Of a DNA stretch of 64,000 bases, positions 1-9,466 are shown in pieces; positions within the stretch are counted from its first letter, which is position 1; each line of letters opens with the position of its first letter. A model generated the notes under the pieces. The model saw only the letters and a program-made list of their open reading frames with translations, searched no databases and was not told where the DNA came from. The stretch is from Planotetraspora kaengkrachanensis (GTDB lineage: Bacteria > Actinomycetota > Actinomycetes > Streptosporangiales > Streptosporangiaceae), in assembly GCF_016862895.1 (NCBI RefSeq), contig NZ_BONV01000001.1:186001-250000 (forward strand), written 5' to 3'. Made by a program: the position numbers and the translations under genes.

Positions 1-1033
1 CGGCGGCGACGCAGAGCGCGGCGATCAGCCAGAAGCGGACCACGATCGTCGTCTCCGCCCAGCCCGACAACTCGAAGTGGTGCTGGAGCGGAGCCATCCT
101 GAAGACGCGTCTCCTGGTCATCTTGAAGAAGCCCACCTGGATGATCACCGACATGGTGATGATCGCGAACAGGCCGCCCAGGATGACGAGCAGTAACTGC
201 GTGCGGGTGGTGAAGGCGAGACCGGCGATCACGCCGCCCAGCGCCAGGGAGCCGGTGTCCCCCATGAAGATCTTGGCCGGCGGGGCGTTCCACCACAGGA
301 AGCCGAAGCAGGCGCCGAGGACCGCCGCGGCGACCACGGCCAGGTCGAGCGGATCGCGCACCGAGTAGCAGTTGGGGCCGAGCAGCAGCGTGCAGCTGTT
401 GCGCAGCTGCCAGTTGCCGATCAGCACGTACGCCGCGAGGACGAGACAGGTCGCGCCGGAGGCCAGGCCGTCGAGGCCGTCGGTGAGGTTCACCGCGTTG
501 GAGAAACCCACGATGAAGAACAGCACCCAGATCGTGAAGCCGAGCAGGCCGATGGACGGGCCGAAGTCACGCAGGAACGACAGCTTCGTCTCGGCCGGGG
601 TGATGTCGTAGCCGTTGGGGAACCGGACGACGAGCACCGCGAAGATGGCGCCGACGATGAGCTGGCCGGCCGCCTTCGCGCCGCTGCGCAGACCGAGGCT
701 GCGCTGTTTGTAGATCTTGATGAAGTCGTCGAGGAAGCCGACCAGGCCGAGCCCGGTCATCAGGAACAGCACCAGCAGCGCCGAGGCGGTGGGCGGCTCG
801 ACCCGGCCGGACAACGCCGTCGACAGATGGGCCGTGAAGTAGCCGATCAGCGACGCGATGACGATGACGGTGCCGCCCATGGTGGGCGTGCCCCGCTTGT
901 CGTAGTGCCCGGAGGGACCCTCCTCGCGGATGTTCTGCCCGTACCCCCGTCTGGCGAACAGCCGGATGGCCAGGGGGGTGCCGGCCATCGACAGCAGCAG
1001 CGAAATCGCAGCCGCGATGAGGATGTTCCTCAT
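1..1033 (-). CDS. mraY: Phospho-N-acetylmuramoyl-pentapeptide-transferase (partial)
   Basis: Polytopic inner-membrane enzyme that moves phospho-MurNAc-pentapeptide from UDP onto undecaprenyl phosphate, forming lipid I. The frame opens at ATG 1033 and runs off the left edge after 344 codons; the family is about 360 residues, so only the C-terminal tail is missing. Visible motifs are LGFLDDFIK near residue 100, [10 protein letters not shown] near 181, MGDTGS near 256 and HHFELSG near 318, all typical of MraY, with hydrophobic helices between them. Its ATG overlaps the murF TGA (ATGA), so it is translationally coupled as the last visible gene of the dcw operon. Confidence 0.97.
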   Translation of the reverse strand, partial: MRNILIAAAISLLLSMAGTPLAIRLFARRGYGQNIREEGPSGHYDKRGTPTMGGTVIVIASLIGYFTAHLSTALSGRVEPPTASALLVLFLMTGLGLVGFLDDFIKIYKQRSLGLRSGAKAAGQLIVGAIFAVLVVRFPNGYDITPAETKLSFLRDFGPSIGLLGFTIWVLFFIVGFSNAVNLTDGLDGLASGATCLVLAAYVLIGNWQLRNSCTLLLGPNCYSVRDPLDLAVVAAAVLGACFGFLWWNAPPAKIFMGDTGSLALGGVIAGLAFTTRTQLLLVILGGLFAIITMSVIIQVGFFKMTRRRVFRMAPLQHHFELSGWAETTIVVRFWLIAALCVAA

Positions 1034-2397
1034 CGGGCGTCACCTCCGAGGATCGCCGCGGCGACCCGTTCGAGCCCGGCCGCGCGCGGCCCTTTCACCA
1101 GCACCACATCGCCGGGCGCCAGCCGTGCGGTCAGTTCCGCCGTGGCGGCCTGCACGTCGGGGACGTGCAGCGCGCCGGGGGCGCCCGCGAGCACCGGCCC
1201 GGCGTCCTCCCCCACGACGATCAAAGTCTCTAGCCCGGAGCCGGCGGCGAGCCGCCCGAGCTCCTCGTTCAGCGCGGCGCTGTCCTCGCCGAGCTCGCGC
1301 AGGGACGCGATCACGGCGAACCGCCTCCGCTCCCCCGCGATCGTCGCGAGGCTCTCGAAGGCGGCCCGCATCGAGTCCGGGTTGGCGTTGTACGCGTCGT
1401 TGATGACGGTGACGCCGTCCGCCCGGTCGGTGACCTCCATGCGCCATCGGCTTCGCGGCTCGGCCAGCGAGAGCTCCTCCGCGATCGTGGCCACGGGAAG
1501 CCCGAGTTCGTAGGCCGCCGCCGCGGCGGCCAGCGCGTTCTCCACCGCGTGCGCGCCGTACAGGCGCAGGCGCACCGGGGCCGCGCCGGTCGGCGTCCGC
1601 AGCGTGAACGACGCGCGGCCGCGCTCGTCGATCACCTCGTCCTCCGCCCGGACGTGCGCGTCGGGCGAACGCCCGAAATAGGTGACCCTCGCGCCGGTAC
1701 GGCCGGCCATCGCGCGGACCAGCGGGTCGTCGGCGTTGAGCACGGCGACGCCGTTCGCGGGCAGTGCCTCGACGAGTTCGCCCTTGGCCTGCGCGATCGC
1801 CTCCTTGCCGCCGAACACACCGAGGTGGGCGGTGCCGACGTTGAGCACCACGCCGATGCGGGGCGGGGCGACGCTCGCCAGGTGGGCGATGTGGCCGACG
1901 TTCCTCGCGCTGAGTTCGAGCACCAGGAAACGAGTGGCCCGGTCCGCCTTCAGCACGGTCAGCGGGTGGCCGATCTCGTTGTTGTAGGAGCCGACCGGGG
2001 CGACGGTGACACCGATGCGCGCGGCGAGCCGGGCCATCAGGTCCTTCGTCGTCGTCTTCCCCGCCGACCCGGTGACGCCGGTCACGGTCACTTCGGGCAT
2101 GTCGGAGATCACGGCCCTGGCCAGGTCGGCGAGCGCAGTCAGCACGTCGCCCACGATCACGGCGGGCGCCTCGACGGGCCGGGAGGCCAGGACGGCCGCC
2201 GCCCCCGCCTCGTGTGCCTGCCGGGCGAAGTCGTGCCCGTCCACACGCTCACCCTTGATCGCCACGAACAGCGACCCCGGCTCTGCGGCGCGAGAGTCGA
2301 TCACGACGGGACCGTGCACCACGGCCCGGGGGTCGGCCATGCCGGTCAGGGCGCCCGAGGTGATCTCGGCGATCCTGGCCAGCGGCAACGGGATCAT
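1030..2397 (-). CDS. murF: UDP-MurNAc-tripeptide--D-Ala-D-Ala ligase
   Basis: Cytoplasmic Mur ligase that adds D-Ala-D-Ala to UDP-MurNAc-tripeptide, completing the pentapeptide precursor used by MraY. 455 residues, normal for the family. Seen: an N-terminal substrate-binding domain beginning [15 protein letters not shown], the ATP loop [14 protein letters not shown] near residue 107, the central-domain motif [11 protein letters not shown], and a C-terminal Rossmann-like domain. The frame stays open far upstream, but that extension is antisense-like composition over murE; ATG 2397, at the family consensus start, is chosen. It overlaps mraY by 4 bases and follows murE after a 125-base gap with no recognisable signal. 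Confidence 0.96.
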   Translation of the reverse strand: MIPLPLARIAEITSGALTGMADPRAVVHGPVVIDSRAAEPGSLFVAIKGERVDGHDFARQAHEAGAAAVLASRPVEAPAVIVGDVLTALADLARAVISDMPEVTVTGVTGSAGKTTTKDLMARLAARIGVTVAPVGSYNNEIGHPLTVLKADRATRFLVLELSARNVGHIAHLASVAPPRIGVVLNVGTAHLGVFGGKEAIAQAKGELVEALPANGVAVLNADDPLVRAMAGRTGARVTYFGRSPDAHVRAEDEVIDERGRASFTLRTPTGAAPVRLRLYGAHAVENALAAAAAAYELGLPVATIAEELSLAEPRSRWRMEVTDRADGVTVINDAYNANPDSMRAAFESLATIAGERRRFAVIASLRELGEDSAALNEELGRLAAGSGLETLIVVGEDAGPVLAGAPGALHVPDVQAATAELTARLAPGDVVLVKGPRAAGLERVAAAILGGDAR

Positions 2398-2522
2398 GCG
2401 TCTTTCCTGCTCTCTTTCGCGTGATCGGTCGAGTTCAGCAATCTTAGAAGTCGGCCCGAGATCGTATGACCAGGTGCCGGAAGGGCGCCCCGGTGCGGCC
2501 GGGTCCCCCGCCGTGGCCGCGA

Positions 2523-4079
2523 TCACCCACGGACGGCTCCTTCGCCGGGCCGGCCGCCCTGCCTCCTCCGTACGGCCTGCGCCGCGACCTCGCGGTCGTC
2601 GAAGGGGATGACCTGGTCTCCGACGTACTGGCCCTGCTCGTGTCCCTTGCCGGCGACGACGACCACGTCCCCGGGCTCCGCGCGGGAGACGGCGAGGTCG
2701 ATGGCGGCGGCGCGGTCCGGCTCCACGATCACGTGGCCGCGTTCCGCCTGCGGGAGTCCCCGCACGCCGTCGAGCATCGCCGCGAGGATCTCGAGCGGGT
2801 CCTCGGTCCGGGGGTTGTCGCTGGTGAGGATCGCGACGTCGGCCAGCCGCGCCGCCGCCTCGCCCATCATCGGCCGTTTGCCCTTGTCGCGGTCGCCGCC
2901 GCAGCCGAGGACGATGGTGAGCCGGCCACCGGGTCCGTCGTCCAGGACCGAACGCAGCGAGGTCAGGACCGACTCGACCGCGCCCGGCTTGTGGGCGTAG
3001 TCCACGATCACCTGGTAGCCGTCCGTTCCCGGCACCCGCTCCATGCGTCCGGGGACCCCGGTGAACGCGCCGACTCCCGCGACCGCTGACTGCAGAGGGA
3101 TGCCCGCCTCCACGAGCGCCACGAGCACGCCGAGGGTGTTGGCCACATTGAACGGCCCCGGCAGGGACACCGACGCGTCGGCCTCGATCCCGCCGGGGCC
3201 GACGACGCGGAAGGCGCTGCCGTCGGAGCCCAGGCGCACGTTCTCCGCCCGCCACTCGGCCTCCGGCGCGCCGCACGCGGAGAAGGTGATCATCGGGATC
3301 CCGGCCAGGCGGACCAGTTCGCGGCCGTGGGCGTCGTCGACGTTGACCACGCCGATCCGGGCGAACTCGGGCGTGAACAGCCGGGCCTTGGTCGCGAAGT
3401 AGTCGTCGAGGTCGCGGTGGAAGTCGAGATGGTCCTGCGACAGGTTGGTGAATATCGCGACATCGTAGAAGACGCCGTCGACCCGGCCGAGCGCGAGGGC
3501 GTGGCTGGAGACCTCCATCGCGGCGGCGGTCACCTCCTGTTCCCGCATCAGCGCGAACAGGCCCTGCAGATCGCTCGCCTCCGGCGTGGTCAGCTCCGGG
3601 ACGAACCGGACGTCGCCCGCGCGGATCTCCACCCCGCCGACGAGCCCGGTGCGATGCCCCGCAGCCCGCAGCCCGGCTTCGAGCAGGAACGTCGAGGTCG
3701 ACTTGCCGCTCGTCCCGGTGACTCCGATGATCGTCATGCCGGTGGCCGGCCTGCCGTACACCCATGCCGCGACCTGGCCGAGCAGTGCGCGGGGGTCGGG
3801 CACGACCAGCACGGGCAGGCCCGTGGCGGCTGCGCTCTCGCGCCCGGCGTCGTCGGTGAGGACGGCCACGGCGCCCGCCGCGAGGGCGTCCGCGGCGAAG
3901 TCGGCGCCGTGCGCGGTCTTGCCGGGCAGCGCCACGTAGAGGTCGCCGCGCTGGACGCGGCGCGAGTCGATGGTCAGGCCGGTGACGGCTCCACGGGCCG
4001 GCCTTGTTCCGGGAGATGAGGCGCCGAGCAGGGTGGCCAGCCCGGAAAGGGGGCGGGCCGGAGCGGCCACAGGGCGCAT
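2523..4079 (-). CDS. murE: UDP-MurNAc-L-Ala-D-Glu--2,6-diaminopimelate ligase
   Basis: Cytoplasmic Mur ligase that adds the third amino acid of the stem peptide. 518 residues from ATG 4079. Seen: the ATP loop GVTGTSGKSTSTFLLEAG, TTPEASDLQ (UDP-MurNAc-dipeptide region), VDYAHKPGAVE, and LTSDNPRTEDP. In this family the DNPR tetrad marks selection of meso-diaminopimelate, so the wall is predicted to be meso-DAP type (chemotype inferred). A longer start at ATG 4145 would overlap ftsI by 26 bases and add 22 residues without family similarity; neither start has a strong ribosome-binding site, so the start is moderately certain. The C-terminal tail is rich in Arg and Gly. Confidence 0.95.
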   Translation of the reverse strand: MRPVAAPARPLSGLATLLGASSPGTRPARGAVTGLTIDSRRVQRGDLYVALPGKTAHGADFAADALAAGAVAVLTDDAGRESAAATGLPVLVVPDPRALLGQVAAWVYGRPATGMTIIGVTGTSGKSTSTFLLEAGLRAAGHRTGLVGGVEIRAGDVRFVPELTTPEASDLQGLFALMREQEVTAAAMEVSSHALALGRVDGVFYDVAIFTNLSQDHLDFHRDLDDYFATKARLFTPEFARIGVVNVDDAHGRELVRLAGIPMITFSACGAPEAEWRAENVRLGSDGSAFRVVGPGGIEADASVSLPGPFNVANTLGVLVALVEAGIPLQSAVAGVGAFTGVPGRMERVPGTDGYQVIVDYAHKPGAVESVLTSLRSVLDDGPGGRLTIVLGCGGDRDKGKRPMMGEAAARLADVAILTSDNPRTEDPLEILAAMLDGVRGLPQAERGHVIVEPDRAAAIDLAVSRAEPGDVVVVAGKGHEQGQYVGDQVIPFDDREVAAQAVRRRQGGRPGEGAVRG

Positions 4080-4119
4080 AGAGGACGGGGGACGCACGGC
4101 GAGAGCGTACCGTCCCTCG

Positions 4120-6705
4120 TCACCCACCGAGGCGAAGGATGACATGCGGCGCCTTCGTCCCGGTAGGGGGTATCTTCCTGCTCTTCAACGCGAAGGTCAT
4201 GACGTCCTTGAATACGGGGGCGGCCACCTCGCCGCCGTAATGACCGTTCTTCGGATCCTGGATGACGGCGAGCGCCACGAGCCGGGGGGCATCAGCCGGA
4301 GTGAATCCGACGAAAGTCGCAGTGTAGCCGCAGTATCCCTTGCACTTCTCGTCATACCGCATCGCGGTGCCCGTCTTGCCGGCGACCCGGTACCCGTCGA
4401 TCGACGCCTCCGTGCCCGTGCCGTCGTGGCCGACGGCGGCCTCCAGCATGCCCGCGATCCCCTCGGCCGTGGTCTGGCTGACGACCCGCGTCCGCGCGGA
4501 CGGGGTCGCAGGCACGAAGCGCCCGCGCTCGTCGGTGGTCCCGGCGACGATCGACGGGGTGATCCGGACGCCGCCGTTCGCGATCGTCTGGTAGACGCTC
4601 GCCATCTGGAGGGCGGTGACCGAGATGCCCTGGCCGTACGCGATGGTGCAGCGCTGGCTGCCCGACCAGTTCTGGTAGGCGGGCAGGAGGCCCTCCTCCT
4701 CCCCCGGGACCCCCGCGCCTGTCTTGGCGCCGAATCCGAAGGCGCGGAACATGTTGTAGAGCCGCTGGTCGGTGATCTGACGCGCGGCCATGATCGTGCC
4801 GACGTTGCTGGACTCGGCGATGATGCCGGTGAACGTCAGCGGCTCGGGCGCGTGCGCGTGCGCGTCGCTGATCTCCCGGTCCGCGCAGGTGATGTGGTCG
4901 GGGACCCGGAAGACGGTCTCGGGGGTGACCGCGCCGGACTCGATGGCGCCCGCCGCCGTGATCACCTTGTTGGTGCTGCCCGGCTCGAACACCTCGGACA
5001 CGGCCCGGTTGCCCCAGTCGGCCTCGGGCACGGACTGCCAGGCGTTCAGGTCGACCTCGGGCGCGTTGGCCATCGCCACGATCTGCCCGGTCTTGACGTC
5101 CAAGACGATGACGCTGCCGCTGCGCGCCTTGCTCGCCTTCACCTGCCTGGCGATCGCCTGCTGCGCGGCGTACTGGATGTCCCTGTCGATCGTCAGCCGG
5201 ACGTTCCTGCCCGGCACGGGCGCCTGGCGGCTGGTCCGCGTCATCGGGATGCGCTGGCCGTCGCCGCCGATCTCGACGCTCTGCTTGCCGTCCTGCCCGG
5301 CGAGGATCTTGTCGAAGGTCTGCTCGATCCCGGACAGGCCGTGCCCGTCGAACCCGACGAACCCGATCAGCCCGCCCGCCAGGGTGTCGCCCGGGTAGGT
5401 GCGGCGGTAGGTGTCCTTGGCGCCCACGCCCTTGAACCGGTAGCTCATGACCTTGGCGGCGCGTGCGGGGTCGACGCCCCGCGCGACCACGATGTACCGC
5501 TGCGTGGTCTTGGCAAGCTTGGCCGCTATGTCCTCTTTATTGAGGTTGAGCTCCAGGGCCAGCGTGGTCGCGATCTGGTCCCGGGTCGAGGGAGTGACGT
5601 CCGCCGGGTCGATGTAGATCTCCCGGGCGTCGTCGGTGATGGCGAGCGCCTTCCCGGCGACGTCGGTGATCGAACCGCGCCGCGCCGGCAACGTCTCCGG
5701 CTGGACGCGCTGCTGCGCCGCCTTGGCCTGGAGGACCTTCGAGTCCAGTCCCTGGAGCTGGATGAGCCTGCCGGCGAACAGCGACAACACGAACGCCATG
5801 ACGACGAGCGCCGCGTTCAGCCTGCGGCGGGGGTTGCCCAGTCGCAGGACCGCCGGCGGGCGCGGCGGCGGCGCCGGAGGCCGTGGCGGGCGCGGCGGAC
5901 GGCCGTCACCCGGTCCCTGCGCGCGGAACGAGGCGGCGGGTCCGGCGGAACCCGTGCGGCCCGGCTGGGTGCTCTGACCGGTACGGCCCGGCTGAGCGGT
6001 CGGACCGCCGCGACCTGGCACGGTCTGGCCGGACCGTGAAGGCTGTCCGGGACGGGCGTTCTGTCCGCCTCTCGTGGGCGCTTGGCCGGCACGGCCCGTC
6101 TGTCCCTGCTGCGCTCCCGGCTGACCGGCGCGCGACTGACCCGACCGGCCCGGCTGCCCGGGCGAGCCGGACGTGCCGTCGGCCGGGGAGCGCCCGGCCC
6201 CTGCGCCCTTGCCGTTGCCGGTCGCCTTGCCGTTGCCGGTGGCCTTGCCGGTGCCGGTGGACCGGCCGTTGGCCGACGTGCCGTTCCCCGCCGTGCGTCC
6301 TGTGCTGGACTTGCCGTTCGCCGCGGAGTCTCCTGCCGCCGCGCCCTTGCCCGACCCGGACGGCTTGGACGGCTTGGCGGGCTGCCCGGATGAGGACCGG
6401 CTCGGCCGCGGGGACGGAACCTGGTCGTCGCCGCCGAGGGGCCTGCCGCCCTTCCTGGGCCCGCGCTCCTCCGCGTGCTCGTCAGGATGCCCGGACCGCG
6501 GCGAGCGGCCCGGGCGTCCGGGGAGATCGGGACGGGGACGGCCGGACGGCCCGTCGGAGGGCCGCGCCGGGGAGCCCGGCGTCTTCCTGCCGCCGCCGGG
6601 GCCCTGGCCGCCGCGTCCCCCCGGACCCCCACCACCCGGACCAGGGCCACCGCGCCCGCTGGGACCGCCGCGGCCGGGGCCCGGGCTCCGGCCGCCGTCC
6701 TTCAC
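4120..6705 (-). CDS. ftsI: Septal class B penicillin-binding protein (FtsI/PBP3)
   Basis: Transpeptidase that cross-links septal peptidoglycan, anchored by one membrane helix. 861 residues, against roughly 580-650 for typical FtsI. Residues 1 to about 290 are low-complexity Gly/Pro/Arg/Ser/Thr sequence with short repeats such as GTGKATGNGK, predicted disordered and cytoplasmic. The helix LNAALVVMAFVLSLFAGRLI follows at about 295-315, then the dimerisation domain and the transpeptidase domain with catalytic Ser577 in STNK (FEPGSTNKV), the second motif SSN (IAESSNVG) and the third GKTGTA. The start overlaps the ftsL stop (ATGA). Family assignment is certain; the role of the extension is unknown. 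Confidence 0.95.
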   Translation of the reverse strand: MKDGGRSPGPGRGGPSGRGGPGPGGGGPGGRGGQGPGGGRKTPGSPARPSDGPSGRPRPDLPGRPGRSPRSGHPDEHAEERGPRKGGRPLGGDDQVPSPRPSRSSSGQPAKPSKPSGSGKGAAAGDSAANGKSSTGRTAGNGTSANGRSTGTGKATGNGKATGNGKGAGAGRSPADGTSGSPGQPGRSGQSRAGQPGAQQGQTGRAGQAPTRGGQNARPGQPSRSGQTVPGRGGPTAQPGRTGQSTQPGRTGSAGPAASFRAQGPGDGRPPRPPRPPAPPPRPPAVLRLGNPRRRLNAALVVMAFVLSLFAGRLIQLQGLDSKVLQAKAAQQRVQPETLPARRGSITDVAGKALAITDDAREIYIDPADVTPSTRDQIATTLALELNLNKEDIAAKLAKTTQRYIVVARGVDPARAAKVMSYRFKGVGAKDTYRRTYPGDTLAGGLIGFVGFDGHGLSGIEQTFDKILAGQDGKQSVEIGGDGQRIPMTRTSRQAPVPGRNVRLTIDRDIQYAAQQAIARQVKASKARSGSVIVLDVKTGQIVAMANAPEVDLNAWQSVPEADWGNRAVSEVFEPGSTNKVITAAGAIESGAVTPETVFRVPDHITCADREISDAHAHAPEPLTFTGIIAESSNVGTIMAARQITDQRLYNMFRAFGFGAKTGAGVPGEEEGLLPAYQNWSGSQRCTIAYGQGISVTALQMASVYQTIANGGVRITPSIVAGTTDERGRFVPATPSARTRVVSQTTAEGIAGMLEAAVGHDGTGTEASIDGYRVAGKTGTAMRYDEKCKGYCGYTATFVGFTPADAPRLVALAVIQDPKNGHYGGEVAAPVFKDVMTFALKSRKIPPTGTKAPHVILRLGG

Positions 6706-7382
6706 TTGACCATGCCCTCTTCACGTGGCGTGGCGGCGTCGGCCGCCCCGACGGACGGACCCGTCTTGACGAAGCGCGGAGCCGAGGTGTCCTTCTCGAC
6801 GCCGAGCGGCTTGGCGGCCTCCTCGATCGCGCCGGGCTGGTCCCAGACGCGCAGCTCGCCCTCCAGGGTCGCGGCCTGCTCGTGGAGCTGATCCGTGCTG
6901 GACCGCAGGTCGGTGAGCTTGAACGAGTCCTGAGAGAGGACGACGTTCAGCAGCAGCAGGGTCACCAGGCCGCCGCACATCAGGCCGACGACGAGCAACA
7001 CGAACGGCGCCTTCGGCGGGCGCCGGAACGCGGAGCCCGCCGGCCGTACGCGCACGGCCGTCTGGGTCTCCGGCGTCTGCGTGCCCGACGGAGCGACCCG
7101 CTCGGGCGCGCCGGGGGCGAGGTTCCTGGCGCCCGCCGCGGGCGCGGCGTCGCCGGGCACCCGTGCCGGAGCGGGCCGCGTGGGCTGACCACGCCGCGGG
7201 GTCTCCGGCGCCGGCGCCGTGACCTGGCCGCGCCGCGCGCTCACCGGGGCCGGAGCCTCGGTCTGCGCGCGCCGTCCGGCCTCGGGGGCGGACACGCCGC
7301 CGCCCACCGGCCGGCCGGACCGCCTCGGCTGGGCCTGAACCCGCCGGGCCGCCGTCCTGCTCTCCTGCTCTGTCGTGCTCAT
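6702..7382 (-). CDS. ftsL: FtsL-like septum protein with long N-terminal tail
   Basis: Small bitopic divisome protein. 226 residues: about 120 residues of Ala/Pro/Arg-rich, probably disordered cytoplasmic sequence; one helix ([24 protein letters not shown], split here by family convention at about 125-147); then a heptad-like segment ([20 protein letters not shown]) expected to form the coiled coil that pairs with DivIC and FtsQ-type partners. Identification rests mainly on position between rsmH and ftsI, overlapping both by 4 bases, and on topology, because FtsL sequences diverge strongly. The long tail parallels that of FtsI next door. Confidence 0.85.
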   Translation of the reverse strand: MSTTEQESRTAARRVQAQPRRSGRPVGGGVSAPEAGRRAQTEAPAPVSARRGQVTAPAPETPRRGQPTRPAPARVPGDAAPAAGARNLAPGAPERVAPSGTQTPETQTAVRVRPAGSAFRRPPKAPFVLLVVGLMCGGLVTLLLLNVVLSQDSFKLTDLRSSTDQLHEQAATLEGELRVWDQPGAIEEAAKPLGVEKDTSAPRFVKTGPSVGAADAATPREEGMVK

Positions 7383-8425
7383 CCCTGGCGGATCCTCTCT
7401 GCCGCCCGCAAACGGGCCGAGGCCGCCCGCGGGTTGCGGGCCACCTCGTCGTCGTCCGGGAGCTCGGCTCCCCTCGTCAGAAGGCGGAACCGTGGCTGGT
7501 GTGCCTCCAGCGGGACCGGCAGCCCCGGAGGGCCGGTCTCCTTGGTTCGCGCCGCGAGGACCTGCTTGGTGAGCCGGTCCTCCAAAGAGTGATAGGCGAG
7601 CACGACGGCCCGCCCGCCCAGCGCCAGGGCGTCGAGCGCGGCGGGAAGGGCCTCCTCCAGCGCCGTCAGCTCTCCGTTCACCTCGATGCGCAGTGCCTGG
7701 AACGTTCTCTTGGCGGGATTGCCCCCGGTCCGTCTCGTCGCGGCGGGGATCGCCGTGCGGACGAGATCGGCAAGTCGCTTGGTGGTCTCGATGGGGTTGC
7801 CGGCACGCTCCTTGGCGATGAGGCCGGCGACGCGCGACGCGAACCGCTCCTCGCCGTAATCGCGCAGGATGCGGGTGAGCTCGGCCACGGAGTAGGTGTT
7901 CACCACGCGCTCGGCGGTCAGCTCCTGCTCGGGGTCCATCCGCATGTCCAGCGGAGCGTCATAGGAATAGGCGAAGCCACGCTCCGCCTCGTCGAGCTGT
8001 GGCGAGGAGACGCCGAGGTCGAAGAGCGCGCCCTGGACCCGGGGCCGCCCGGCGTGCGCCAGCACGGCCGGCAACTCGTCCGAGACGGCGCGCACGATGG
8101 TCACGCGCCCGGCGTACGGCGCGAGCCGCTCGGTGGACCGCTCGATGGCGGTCGGGTCGCGGTCGATGCCGATGAGATGGAGGGCGGGGTGCGCCGCGAG
8201 CAACGCCTCGGCGTGACCGCCGAGGCCGAGGTTGGCGTCGACGACGACCGGGTCCGGCCCGGTGAGCGCCGGAGCAAGCAACTCCAGCACGCGATCGAGC
8301 ATGACCGGAACGTGACCGCCCGAGTGCCCGAGTTCTGCCGACAACACTTCCACCCCCAACTTGGCCGCTTCGATGCTCGCGGATATGCGGCTGCCGCCGG
8401 TGAACCACTTCAGGTCCCCACCCAT
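7379..8425 (-). CDS. rsmH: 16S rRNA (cytosine1402-N4)-methyltransferase
   Basis: SAM-dependent methyltransferase that modifies C1402 in the decoding centre of 16S rRNA; by family it travels with mraZ at the head of dcw clusters. Seen: the conserved start [15 protein letters not shown], the SAM loop [33 protein letters not shown], and [11 protein letters not shown] near the C-terminus. The frame is open to 8554. I chose ATG 8425 because a GAGGGGGG stretch precedes it, but a GTG at 8353 or 8347, closer to the conserved core, is possible, so the first 25 to 75 residues are uncertain. Its end overlaps ftsL by 4 bases. Confidence 0.93.
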   Translation of the reverse strand: MGGDLKWFTGGSRISASIEAAKLGVEVLSAELGHSGGHVPVMLDRVLELLAPALTGPDPVVVDANLGLGGHAEALLAAHPALHLIGIDRDPTAIERSTERLAPYAGRVTIVRAVSDELPAVLAHAGRPRVQGALFDLGVSSPQLDEAERGFAYSYDAPLDMRMDPEQELTAERVVNTYSVAELTRILRDYGEERFASRVAGLIAKERAGNPIETTKRLADLVRTAIPAATRRTGGNPAKRTFQALRIEVNGELTALEEALPAALDALALGGRAVVLAYHSLEDRLTKQVLAARTKETGPPGLPVPLEAHQPRFRLLTRGAELPDDDEVARNPRAASARLRAAERIRQG

Positions 8426-8574
8426 GCCGGTCCCCCCTCGCGGGACCGACCCGTCCGGCCAGGTCCCCATCCGCATCGCCTGCCGAGGCGCCTGACACCG
8501 GGGAAGGTGCATCAGATGCCGCGGGGAGCGGGTGGAGACCTCGCCGAACGTCACCGACGGGTCTTACGCAGAAA

Positions 8575-9006
8575 TCACAGGATCCCTGGCAACACCTCCT
8601 CGGACAGATCGGAGAAGGCCTGCTCCTGGGCGGCCAGGTAGGTGTCCCATGCCTGGGCGTCCCAGATCTCCAGCCTGGTGTTGGCTCCGATCACCACGCA
8701 GTCGCGCTCCAGGCCCGCGTACTGCCGCAGGCTTGGCGGGATCGTGATGCGCCCCTGCTTGTCAGGAGTCTCGTCGGAGGCGCTGGCGAAGAAGACGCGG
8801 CTGTAGTCACGGACCGCCTTGGCGGTCACCGGCGCGGTGCGCAGAGCCTCGGTGATGCGCTGGAACTCCTCTACGGGGAAGACGTAGAGGCAGCGCTCCT
8901 GGCCTTTGGTGATCACAAGACCCTCCGCCAGCTCCTCACGATACTTCGCCGGCAGGAACAGCCGTCCTTTGTCGTCGAGGCGCGGTTGATGGGTGCCGAG
9001 GAACAC
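8575..9006 (-). CDS. mraZ: Transcriptional regulator MraZ
   Basis: AbrB-fold DNA-binding protein that in characterised bacteria forms a ring and represses its own dcw operon. Two SpoVT-AbrB half domains are visible: [22 protein letters not shown] and, later, [18 protein letters not shown]. The GTG at 9006 (preceded by GGGAGG) gives 143 residues beginning [14 protein letters not shown], the canonical actinobacterial start; the upstream in-frame GTG at 9015 would add three residues and abut the ribosome-binding site. It is first in the minus-strand dcw operon, and four direct repeats overlap its promoter (see 9059-9098). Confidence 0.96.
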   Translation of the reverse strand: MFLGTHQPRLDDKGRLFLPAKYREELAEGLVITKGQERCLYVFPVEEFQRITEALRTAPVTAKAVRDYSRVFFASASDETPDKQGRITIPPSLRQYAGLERDCVVIGANTRLEIWDAQAWDTYLAAQEQAFSDLSEEVLPGIL

Positions 9007-9058
9007 CGGACCCACCTCCCGTGCCTTGCGGAGCGCTCAGCGCTGTAGCCCCTGCCCT

Positions 9059-9098
9059 CCACTGCGCACCACCATACTCCACTTCTCCCCACCGTCAA
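9059..9098 (-). promoter_or_regulatory. dcw promoter with four MraZ-box repeats
   Basis: On the minus strand GTGG occurs four times at an exact 10-base period (complement of CCAC at 9059, 9069, 9079 and 9089), mostly as GTGGGG, GTGGAG, GTGGTG and GTGGAG. A candidate promoter overlaps them: -35 TTGACG (9098-9093) and -10 TATGGT (9076-9071) with a 16-base spacer. In characterised bacteria MraZ binds short G-rich direct repeats at this helical spacing in front of mraZ. Autorepression of this operon by MraZ is inferred. Confidence 0.75.
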
Positions 9099-9466
9099 CA
9101 GATTCAGACCGTGTCGGCATCGGTTTAGCGCCGCGTTTCCGCAGTTCAGAAAGGGTGGTGCGAAGTGGGGCACCCTGGACGCCCCACACCCTGTCACGGG
9201 CGTGTCCGCGTCCCGGAAACGGCGCCGAGACGCCGATTTCCCGCGCACCGCGTGAGTTCGGTGGAGGAAAGTGGAGCGGGCCATTGTCTCGGGATTCGCA
9301 CGAAAGTCAGCCAAGCGGGAGAAGCCGTACGGGCAACAGGTCTCCGGTTCTTCCGGATTTCTGGACAAAGTCGACCGGGAACCCCACCGGTCATAAGGTC
9401 AGTACACAGAATGGAATAGCAACCTTTAACGCCCATTCTCAGGGACGCACCTTTAATGGAGGCCTG
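9093..9466. other. Divergent intergenic region, mraZ to moxR
   Basis: About 370 bases lie between the mraZ promoter and the moxR start. The part near moxR is comparatively AT-rich and contains CCTTTAA twice (about 9423 and 9449) and a GGAGG at 9458-9462. I see no convincing -35/-10 pair for moxR, no RNA gene and no plausible small protein. Confidence 0.5.

Noticed and set aside
3970-6039. 689-codon plus-strand open frame antisense to ftsI and murE
   Set aside because: Its residues are Arg/Ala/Gly/Asp-rich with no motif, and the opposite strand is fully explained by ftsI and murE; long antisense frames are expected at this GC content.
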